NCBI RefSeq assembly: GCF_003254705.1
Contig: NZ_QFYR01000001.1
Span: 310,001 to 374,000 of the forward strand
Length of the DNA stretch: 64,000 nt
Source: Phenylobacterium deserti
GTDB taxonomy: Bacteria; Pseudomonadota; Alphaproteobacteria; Caulobacterales; Caulobacteraceae
Reading direction: 5' to 3'
Under the pieces are notes generated by a model. It was not told where the DNA came from. It worked only from the letters and a program-made list of their open reading frames with translations, and did not search any database. Every line of letters begins with the position of its first letter. Position 1 is the first letter of the stretch. Of the stretch, positions 9,811-18,522 are shown in pieces. The position numbers and the translations under genes are program-made.

Positions 9811-11157
9811 TTGGCTTCCACGTCCGATCCACGTCCGGTCGAATACGCAGGCTGGGACCGCCTCCGCCGGCCCGTCTGGCTGTTTGACCCGACACAGCGG
9901 CGCAAGCTCTACGCAAACCAGGCCGCAGCCGAACTCTGGGGCGCTGCGAACCCAGATGCGCTCATGGCGCGAGACTTCTCCCAGCAGTCGGACGCCGTGC
10001 AGCGCCGCCTGCAGCGCCTGGTCAACGCCACCGCAAATGGGGACACCGTTCACGAACGCTGGACCTACTATCCGCATGGCAAGCCGGTGACCGTCGAAGC
10101 CGCGATCTCGGCGTTCGAGGTCGCGCCTGGGCTTCAGGCCTTGCTGTTCGAAGCCGTGCCGGCGGAGGTCGAGCCGGAGGAGCGTCGCGCGGTCGAGGCT
10201 CTGCGCCACACAACGACGTTGGTCACGCTGTTCGACACGGCCGGCGCGGCGCTTTTCAGCAACCCTGCCGCATTCGCCGCCTACGGTGCGTTGGACTTCA
10301 TCGGACGCTTTCAGAACCCTGAGCACGGGAAGGAGGTTCTGGAGGCGGTTCTCGCCGCCGCGCCGCATGCCGAGTTCGTACCGGTCCGCACCCTCGCCGG
10401 CGAGCGCATCCATCACCTGGAAGCCCGCGCCCTGCTGGACCCGGTGACGGGTCAGTCCAGCCTGTTGCTCAGCGAACGCGATGTGACGGCCCAGGTGGAA
10501 GCCGAACAGAGGGCCGAGCGCGCGGCTGCCCGGCAGCGCTTCCTGAGCACCATGAGCCACGAGCTGCGCACGCCCCTGAACAGCGTGCTGGGCTTCGGCG
10601 AACTGCTTCGCCGGACTTCGCTGGACGCGGAGCAGCGCGGCCATCTCGACCGCGTCATGGAAGCGGGCGACGGCCTGCTCCGCATGATCAACGAGCTCAT
10701 CGCCCTTTCGGACGTAGACTCCGACGCCGCTCCCGCTTTCAGCGCCGCGGCGCCGCAGCCAACTTCGGAAGAACAGGCTGAAGCCACGCGGGCGCTGCGG
10801 GTTCTCTATGCCGACGATCACGAGGGCAACCGGCTGCTGGTCCAGACTGTGCTGACCGCGCAAGGGCACGAGTGCGACGTGGTGAGTGATGGCGCCGAAG
10901 CAGTCCACGCCACACGGGGAAGGCTCTACGATCTGATCCTGATGGACATCCAGATGCCGGTAAAAGACGGCGTCAGCGCCACTCAGGAGATCCGCGCGTC
11001 ACCGGGACCCGAAGCCGCCATCCCCATCCTGGCGGTCACCGCCAACACGCTGTCCCATCAGCTCGACGTCTATGCCTCGGTGGGCATGAACGGCTGCATC
11101 GCCAAGCCAGTCGATTTCGCGGAGTTGATCGCCAAGGTCGAGGCCTGCGTGACCTAG
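9811..11157 (+). CDS. PAS-PAS-HisKA-receiver protein lacking an HATPase domain
   Basis: I choose TTG 9811 because GGAG lies 7 bases upstream; a TTG at 9787 is in frame but has a poorer site. The 448-residue product has two PAS-like segments (about 15-115 and 130-225). A HisKA dimerisation helix follows with the H-box STMSHELRTPLN (His250), and then, after only about 30 Ala/Pro-rich residues, a complete receiver domain (acidic pair YADDHEG, Asp379 in LILMDIQMP, Thr in AVTAN, Lys in CIAKP). There is no ATP-binding domain and no room for one. It cannot autophosphorylate alone. It may take phosphate from another kinase or Hpt protein, or work as a scaffold. No membrane segment. Confidence 0.85.
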   Translation: MASTSDPRPVEYAGWDRLRRPVWLFDPTQRRKLYANQAAAELWGAANPDALMARDFSQQSDAVQRRLQRLVNATANGDTVHERWTYYPHGKPVTVEAAISAFEVAPGLQALLFEAVPAEVEPEERRAVEALRHTTTLVTLFDTAGAALFSNPAAFAAYGALDFIGRFQNPEHGKEVLEAVLAAAPHAEFVPVRTLAGERIHHLEARALLDPVTGQSSLLLSERDVTAQVEAEQRAERAAARQRFLSTMSHELRTPLNSVLGFGELLRRTSLDAEQRGHLDRVMEAGDGLLRMINELIALSDVDSDAAPAFSAAAPQPTSEEQAEATRALRVLYADDHEGNRLLVQTVLTAQGHECDVVSDGAEAVHATRGRLYDLILMDIQMPVKDGVSATQEIRASPGPEAAIPILAVTANTLSHQLDVYASVGMNGCIAKPVDFAELIAKVEACVT

Positions 11158-11173
11158 CCTGGCGTGGTCGGAA

Positions 11174-11200
11174 GGCCGCAGACGTTCTGACGCTGCGGCC
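11174..11200. terminator. Candidate hairpin terminator between convergent genes
   Basis: An 8-bp inverted repeat (GGCCGCAG / CTGCGGCC, 11-base loop) lies between the receiver-protein stop and the ompW stop. Neither side has a good T-tract, so intrinsic termination is uncertain. Confidence 0.4.
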
Positions 11201-11210
11201 CCTGCCCGGA

Positions 11211-11858
11211 CTAGAACTTGTAGCCGACGCCCGCCGAGACGACCCACGGATCGAGGCGAACCTTCGAGGTGACGCCGTTCACACCGTCGGTGGCGGTGGT
11301 GTCGAAAAAGATCTTCTTCACGTCGGCGTTGACGCTCCAGCGGCCGCTGGTGGCCACGTCGACCCCGGCCTGCAGGGCCGTGCCGAACCCGTCCTTCACC
11401 TTCAGGCGGAAGCCGTTCTGGTCCTTGTCGTTGTAGAATAGCATGTAGTTCACGCCCGCACCGACATAGGGGCTCACCTTCGCGCCGGGCGCGAAGTGAT
11501 ACTGCACCGTCACCACCGGCGGGAGGACCCAGGTCTGCTTGACTGTGAGGTCCGTGGCCGGCCCCTTGGCCTTGATCGTGTGCTTGGTCGTACCGGCGAT
11601 CGCCTCCACGGCGACGTGGTCGGTGAGAAAGTAGCTCAGACCGATGGTTGGCATGACGTCGTCGCTCACATCGGCCTTCAGGCCGGTCGGCCGGCCCGCC
11701 AGGGTCGTGATGTCGTCACCCACGTCGGGCGCAACATTGGTGACGCGGACGTTCAGCAGGATCGTGCCGGCGGCCTTCGGCGTGAAGTCTTGCGCGTTCG
11801 CAGCTCCGGCCAGCGCAAGCGCTGCGCCGGCGGTCATGACGAGAGCAATCTTTTTCAT
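11211..11858 (-). CDS. ompW: OmpW family outer-membrane beta-barrel protein
   Basis: The ATG at 11858 is preceded by GGGGATAG and opens a signal peptide (MKKIALVMTAGAALALAGAA, cleavage at NAQ-DF). The mature protein of about 190 residues alternates polar and apolar residues as in an eight-stranded barrel. It contains OmpW-type stretches such as GLSYFLTDHVAVEAIAG, SPYVGAGVNYMLFYN and the C-terminal VSAGVGYKF ending in Phe, the barrel assembly signal. OmpW proteins form narrow outer-membrane channels for small hydrophobic molecules and often respond to stress. The leader is highly structured (see 11871-11907). Confidence 0.9.
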   Translation of the reverse strand: MKKIALVMTAGAALALAGAANAQDFTPKAAGTILLNVRVTNVAPDVGDDITTLAGRPTGLKADVSDDVMPTIGLSYFLTDHVAVEAIAGTTKHTIKAKGPATDLTVKQTWVLPPVVTVQYHFAPGAKVSPYVGAGVNYMLFYNDKDQNGFRLKVKDGFGTALQAGVDVATSGRWSVNADVKKIFFDTTATDGVNGVTSKVRLDPWVVSAGVGYKF

Positions 11859-11870
11859 GGCTATCCCCAT

Positions 11871-11907
11871 CGGCGGCAAGAACGCCGCGCGAGGGGTTCC
11901 TCGCGCG
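11871..11907 (-). promoter_or_regulatory. Two overlapping hairpins in the ompW leader
   Basis: A perfect 9-bp stem with a 4-base loop (11886-11894 with 11899-11907) overlaps by two bases a second stem of 5 bp (11871-11875 with 11883-11887). The second stem ends 12 bases before the start codon, next to the ribosome site. The stems compete for 11886-11887, so the leader could adopt alternative folds, but no ligand or regulator is implied by the sequence. Confidence 0.45.
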
Positions 11908-12025
11908 TTCGTCGAAGCTTGGCCTTGATTTGGCTCAAGCCGTCTCACGCCCAGGCCTGCGAACCTTGGGCGGGGCCGGGAGTTGAGGCAGGCCCGCCCT
12001 GGCGCCGCCGCCTCGCAAGGAATAG

Positions 12026-14665
12026 ATGCCCTCTATGCGCACCGACACGCCTCAGGCCATTCGCCTTTCGGACTATCGCCCGCCCGCCTTCCTGATCGAC
12101 GAGGTTGCCTTGACCTTCGACCTGCACCCCACCGCCACGCGGGTGACCGCGCGGCTCCAGGTGCGGCGAAACAGGGAGCATTCGGAGCCCCTAAGGTTCA
12201 ACGGCGAGCGCCTGAAGCCTATCTCCGTCGCAATTGACGGCCGGGTCCTGTCCGATGGCGAACGCACCATCGATGACGAGGGGCTGACGATCCCCAGCGC
12301 CCCTGATGCCTTCGTGCTGGAGACCGAGGTCGAGATCGATCCGGAGAACAACAAGGCTCTCGAAGGCCTCTACATGTCCGGGGGGCGGTTCTGCACGCAG
12401 TGCGAAGCCGAGGGCTTCCGGAAGATCACCTTCTGGCCGGATCGGCCGGATGTTCTGTCCCGCTTCACCGTCCGGGTGGAGGCGGACCGAAGCTTCCGTC
12501 ACCTGCTGTCCAACGGCAACCTGATCGAGCAGGGCGAACTGGAGGGCGGCCGCCACTACGCGGTTTGGAATGACCCGTTCCTGAAGCCCAGCTATCTCTT
12601 CGCATTGGTGGCGGGCGAGCTGGACGTCCTGGAGGACAGTCTGGTCACCATGACCGGCCGCACGGTCGAACTGAAGATCTTCGTCGATCCGGGAATGGCC
12701 CCGCGCGCCGCCTACGCCATGGACGCCCTTAAGCGCTCCATGAGGTGGGATGAGGAGGCGTTCGGCCGCGAATACGACCTCGACCTCTTCATGATCGTCG
12801 CTGTGCGCGATTTCAATTTCGGGGCCATGGAGAACAAGGGGCTGAACATCTTCAACAGCTCCCTGCTGCTGGCCGACCCCGCCACCGCCACCGACGCGGA
12901 CTTCGAGCGGATCGAGAGCGTCGTGGCCCACGAGTACTTCCACAATTGGACCGGCGACCGGATCACCTGCCGCGACTGGTTCCAGCTTTGCCTCAAGGAA
13001 GGCCTGACCGTCTTCCGCGACCAGAGTTTCTCGGCCGACATGCGCGGTCACGCGGTCCAGCGGATCAAGGACGTGAAGGCCCTGCGGGCCCGGCAATTCG
13101 CTGAGGACCAGGGTCCGCTCGCCCACCCCGTGCGTCCCTCGAGCTATCTGAAGATCGATAACTTCTACACGGCGACCATCTATGAGAAGGGCGCCGAGAT
13201 CATCCGCATGCTCAAGATCCTGTTGGGCGCGGAGGCTTTCCGGGCCGGCATGGACCTCTACTTCGAACGCTGGGACGGTCACGCCACCACGGTGGAAGCG
13301 TTCATCAAGTGCTTCGAGGAAGCTTCGGGAAGCGACCTGTCGCACTTCTTCGCCTGGTACGAACAGGCCGGCACCCCGCGGGTGAGCCTGGAGAGCCAGT
13401 ACGATGAGGCGGCCAAGACCCTGACGCTGAACTTCGCGCAGGAAACGCCGCCCACGCCGGGCCAGCCGGTGAAGCAGGCGCTGCCGATCCCGATCGCCTT
13501 CGGCCTACTCGATGGCGAAGGCCGCCCGCTGCGCTTCGAGCATGACGGCGAGCCGCAAGACGAAACGGTCATTGTCCTGGATCAACCCCAGGCGAGCATC
13601 ACCCTGACTGGCGTCGATCGCTTCCCGGTCATTTCCGCGCTTCGCGGCTTTTCGGCTCCCGTGGTGCTCACCACCGATCTGGAGCCCAAGGACAAGTACG
13701 TCCTGCTCGCAGCAGATCCGGACCTGTTCAACCGCTGGGAGGCCGGGCAGGAACTGGCGCGAGACCTGATCCTGCGTCGCGCCGCCGGCAGCCCGGACGA
13801 GGTGAACGAGGAACGCTACGCAGACGCGCTCGGCCGCGCCCTGTCGGACCAGTCGGCCGATCCGGCTTTCAAGGCGCTCATGCTCGCCCTGCCGTCCGAA
13901 CCCGATCTGGCGTTGGTCATGAGCCCCGCCGATCCGCAGGCCATCCATGAGGCGCGCGACGCGCTCCGGACCCGCCTTTCAGTGCATCTGGAGTCGCAGC
14001 TGCGCGAACTGCACAACGGTCTGCAGGATCTCGGCGAATTCTCTCCGGATGCAGAGGGGGCCGGTCGACGCGCCCTGCGCAACGCCGCGCTGGACCTGCT
14101 GCTGGCTAATCCTCGCTCGGATAACGCCGCTTACGCGCATGGTCACTTCGAGGCGGCCGGCAACATGACGGACGCCATGGCCGGCCTGTCCGCCCTGATG
14201 CAGGTTGGGGGGGAGGCGTTCGGGCAGGCTCTCGCCGACTTCTACGAGCGTTGGACGTCGGAGCCGCTGGTCATCGACAAGTGGTTCGCCGTGCAGGCGC
14301 GCGACCCCAGCGAGACCGCCATTGGCCGGGTCATGGGGCTGACGGCCCATCCCGCATTCGACACCAAGAACCCAAACCGCCTGCGGGCGCTGGTCTCCAC
14401 CTTCGCGAACTTCAATCCGGCGCGCTTCCATGATCCGAGCGGCGCGGGCTACCGGTTCCTGGCCGACCAGATCCTGGCCGTGGACCGATTCAATCCGATG
14501 ATTGCCGCCCGCCTTGTCGACCCGCTCGGCGGCTGGCGGCGCTACAAGCCCGAGCTCGGTGCCCTGATGCGCGCGGAACTCGAGCGGATCGCCGCGACGG
14601 CAGGGCTGTCGAAGAACGTCTACGAACTTGCGACCCGGGCCCTGGCGCAGGACGCCCAGGACTGA
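12026..14665 (+). CDS. pepN: Aminopeptidase N (M1 family zinc metallopeptidase)
   Basis: The 879-residue protein matches bacterial PepN in length and motifs. The exopeptidase motif GAMEN is at 266-270. The zinc site HEYFH (His302, Glu303, His306) is followed by WTGDRITCRDWFQLCLKEGL, with the third ligand Glu325. No signal peptide is present, so it acts in the cytoplasm, removing N-terminal residues during peptide turnover. The start at 12026 follows AAGGA by a short spacer; ATG 12035 is an alternative. It is divergent from ompW and followed 90 bases later by a PleC-like kinase gene. Confidence 0.95.
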   Translation: MPSMRTDTPQAIRLSDYRPPAFLIDEVALTFDLHPTATRVTARLQVRRNREHSEPLRFNGERLKPISVAIDGRVLSDGERTIDDEGLTIPSAPDAFVLETEVEIDPENNKALEGLYMSGGRFCTQCEAEGFRKITFWPDRPDVLSRFTVRVEADRSFRHLLSNGNLIEQGELEGGRHYAVWNDPFLKPSYLFALVAGELDVLEDSLVTMTGRTVELKIFVDPGMAPRAAYAMDALKRSMRWDEEAFGREYDLDLFMIVAVRDFNFGAMENKGLNIFNSSLLLADPATATDADFERIESVVAHEYFHNWTGDRITCRDWFQLCLKEGLTVFRDQSFSADMRGHAVQRIKDVKALRARQFAEDQGPLAHPVRPSSYLKIDNFYTATIYEKGAEIIRMLKILLGAEAFRAGMDLYFERWDGHATTVEAFIKCFEEASGSDLSHFFAWYEQAGTPRVSLESQYDEAAKTLTLNFAQETPPTPGQPVKQALPIPIAFGLLDGEGRPLRFEHDGEPQDETVIVLDQPQASITLTGVDRFPVISALRGFSAPVVLTTDLEPKDKYVLLAADPDLFNRWEAGQELARDLILRRAAGSPDEVNEERYADALGRALSDQSADPAFKALMLALPSEPDLALVMSPADPQAIHEARDALRTRLSVHLESQLRELHNGLQDLGEFSPDAEGAGRRALRNAALDLLLANPRSDNAAYAHGHFEAAGNMTDAMAGLSALMQVGGEAFGQALADFYERWTSEPLVIDKWFAVQARDPSETAIGRVMGLTAHPAFDTKNPNRLRALVSTFANFNPARFHDPSGAGYRFLADQILAVDRFNPMIAARLVDPLGGWRRYKPELGALMRAELERIAATAGLSKNVYELATRALAQDAQD

Positions 14666-14690
14666 ACGCCGCGCTAGCCCCTGGTGACGG

Positions 14691-14713
14691 ATTCGCCGAC
14701 GCACCGTAGAGTC
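14691..14713 (+). promoter_or_regulatory. Two GANTC methylation sites upstream of the pleC-like gene
   Basis: GATTC (14691-14695) and GAGTC (14709-14713) lie in the 90-base gap between pepN and the kinase gene, 43-65 bases before its start. GANTC is the target of CcrM, encoded in this same window. Such sites in promoters can make transcription depend on chromosome methylation state. Confidence 0.5.
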
Positions 14714-14755
14714 CGCACCGGGGTGCTTGCAGTCTAGCTTGAGGAGCGGCGCGGC

Positions 14756-16624
<1,869 letters not shown>

Positions 16625-17085
16625 GGGACCACGCCGCTCGCGCGGGCCGCCGCGCGGCTGCGCCAAGGCTTGCGCGAACCGCTTCCGATCCTCTGGGGTC
16701 AAGCCAGCCGCAAAGCTGACGATCCGACGGTCCAGTTCGGCGCGGGTCTCCCCGTCGATCGCTCGGGCGCGCTCCAGCTCCTTAAGCACGGCCTGGGTGT
16801 CCACCTGATCGGCTCCCAGCCGCGCCCAAGCCGCGCGACGGATCATCCGCGCTTCCCGGAAGCGGGCCGCGACGCCCGGCTGGCCATCGCGCAAGGCCGA
16901 ACGCCATTCCTCCTGCGCCCCCGGTGAAAGGGCGGCCACGGCGGGCCCCATCGGACCTCCGCCCCGGCTGCGTTCCGGCGGCGGCGGGCGCAGGTTGGTG
17001 AGGGCGGCGCCCGCCAGAGCCCCCACCACGAAGACGTTCACCGTCAGCGACACGAACAAGGCGATCAGCAGGGCCTTCCGGCTCA

Positions 17086-17493
17086 TCAGACGTCCTCCGA
17101 CAGGCCGGAAAGGTCGAGCTCGGCCACAGCGGCGCCCGCGCTGTTGGCGCCGGTGGCCCGCTGCTCGAGCTGAACCCCGAACAGCACCCCCGCCGCACAG
17201 GCCGCAGCAAGTCCCGCGCCCAAGCCGGCTGGCATCAGCCAGCCCCGCCAGCGCGGCTCGCGTCGTGGTTTGGGCGCTGCCGCCAGCACCGTGTCCATCA
17301 GGGCCGCCGAAGCAGGCTTCGGTCGCCAAGCGTCCAGGAATGCGTCCAGCTGCTCCGCTTCCGCAAGCGTGCGGCGCGCGTACTCGGGCTCGGCCGCCAT
17401 CAGCAGGGCTGCGGCGTCGCGCTCGCTCTCCGGCCAGCGGGCGACCTGCCCGCCGTAAGCCTGCGCCAGTTCTTCGAACCGCTCTCTGTTCAC
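17086..17493 (-). CDS. Putative membrane anti-sigma factor
   Basis: The GTG at 17493 directly abuts the stop of the sigma factor gene. The 135-residue product has an N-terminal cytoplasmic region (FEELAQAYGGQVARWPESER, helices to about residue 75), one membrane segment near 85-105 (GLGAGLAAACAAGVLFGVQL) and a short periplasmic tail. Position and topology fit an anti-sigma factor, although no zinc HxxxCxxC motif is present. The N-terminal AQAYGGQVARWPE pattern is common in small membrane proteins next to ECF sigma genes. Function is inferred mainly from context. Confidence 0.65.
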   Translation of the reverse strand: MNRERFEELAQAYGGQVARWPESERDAAALLMAAEPEYARRTLAEAEQLDAFLDAWRPKPASAALMDTVLAAAPKPRREPRWRGWLMPAGLGAGLAAACAAGVLFGVQLEQRATGANSAGAAVAELDLSGLSEDV

Positions 17494-18039
17494 CTAACGC
17501 TCCACCATGTCAGCCAGCGCGCCCCGCAGGGCCCGGCGGGCGCGCGAAAGCAGGCTCTCCAGCGCCTCGACGCTGACGCCCATGATCGCCGCGGCCTCGA
17601 TGTTTCCCAGTTCCTGATAGTGGCAGAGCACGACGGCTTCCCGCTGCCGCTCGGGCAGGCGCTGCAATGCCCCCGACACCCGCACGCTCGTGTCCGCCGC
17701 CAGCAGCCGGCGGTCCGGCGCAGGCCCCTCGTCCACCTGCTCGGGCGGCGCGTCCGTGGCGATCTCGCGCCGACGCCGCAGCCGGTCGTAGCAGAGGTTC
17801 AGCGCGACACGGTGCAGCCAGGTGTCGAACTTGGCCTCGCCCGGCTTCCACTTGGGCGCCTGCTTCCAGATCCGGACAAAGGTCTCCTGAGCGACGTCCT
17901 CTGCCTCGGCGGGGTCGCCCAGCATGCGCTGGGCGAGCGACAGGATGCGCGGAAGCTTGCGGGCCATGAGGGCGCGCACGGCGGCGGGATCGCCCTTCGC
18001 CACGCGCGCCAGCAGCGCCTCGTCCGGATCGCCCGTCAA
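17494..18039 (-). CDS. ECF-type RNA polymerase sigma factor
   Basis: The start is TTG 18039 behind AAGG, giving 181 residues. Region 2 is clear (RILSLAQRMLGDPAEAEDVAQETFVRIWK, with DVAQETF the core-binding part, then FDTWLHRVALNLCYDRLRRRR). Region 4 is LPERQREAVVLCHYQELGNIEAAAIMGVSVEALESLLSRARRALR, a helix-turn-helix for -35 recognition. No region 1 or 3 is present, as expected for ECF factors. It sits between an EF-hand gene (38 bases upstream) and a membrane anti-sigma-like gene directly downstream, so it probably transcribes an envelope or metal stress response. Confidence 0.92.
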   Translation of the reverse strand: MTGDPDEALLARVAKGDPAAVRALMARKLPRILSLAQRMLGDPAEAEDVAQETFVRIWKQAPKWKPGEAKFDTWLHRVALNLCYDRLRRRREIATDAPPEQVDEGPAPDRRLLAADTSVRVSGALQRLPERQREAVVLCHYQELGNIEAAAIMGVSVEALESLLSRARRALRGALADMVER

Positions 18040-18077
18040 ACGCGACCTTGCCCCCGACCTTCAGCGGCCAACTGGTT

Positions 18078-18455
18078 CTAGGGACGGCCACGTTGCATCT
18101 GCTGGCGCAGATTGACGAGTTCCTCCTCCGACAACGCGCCATCCCTGTCGAGGTCGGCTGCAGCGAAGGTCTGAGCCGCCGCGGCCTCGGCTTCCGCCTT
18201 GGTCACAGCGCCATCCTTGTTGGTGTCGAAGCGGGTGAAGATGCGGGCGCCGGGGCCGTCGCCGGCTTCCGCGGCCGTGATCTGGCCATCGCCGTTCTTG
18301 TCGAGCCGGTCGAAGAAGCGGCCGGGCTGCATGGCCTGAAACTCGGCCATGGTGACCTTGCCATCCCCGTCGGCGTCGGGGTTGCGGCCGGACGGCTGGG
18401 CGGCGGCGCTGGTCGCAACGGCCACGGCGGCGAGGGTGAGAAGCATGGTCTTCAT
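18078..18455 (-). CDS. Exported EF-hand calcium-binding protein
   Basis: The ATG at 18455 (AAGGA 7 bases upstream) opens a signal peptide (MKTMLLTLAAVAVATSAAAQ). The mature part of about 105 residues contains four EF-hand loops: DADGDGKVTMAEF, DKNGDGQITAAEA, DTNKDGAVTKAEA and DLDRDGALSEEEL. Each has the 1,3,5 Asp/Asn ligands and Glu at position 12 in most cases. It should bind Ca2+ in the periplasm. It is the first gene of the probable EF-hand / ECF sigma / anti-sigma / sensor operon, 67 bases after the glnE stop, so it may be the target or an extra input of that system. Confidence 0.9.
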   Translation of the reverse strand: MKTMLLTLAAVAVATSAAAQPSGRNPDADGDGKVTMAEFQAMQPGRFFDRLDKNGDGQITAAEAGDGPGARIFTRFDTNKDGAVTKAEAEAAAAQTFAAADLDRDGALSEEELVNLRQQMQRGRP

Positions 18456-18522
18456 CTGAGATCCTTGGAGAGCTGTTTGCCCGTCCCTCTGCTTCAACGC
18501 CCCAGCACCGGTTCTCCGTCGC

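Noticed and set aside
18456-18522. ECF autoregulatory promoter upstream of the EF-hand gene
   Set aside because: AGAACC and CGTT are present on the minus strand but only about 10 bases apart, too close for an ECF promoter.
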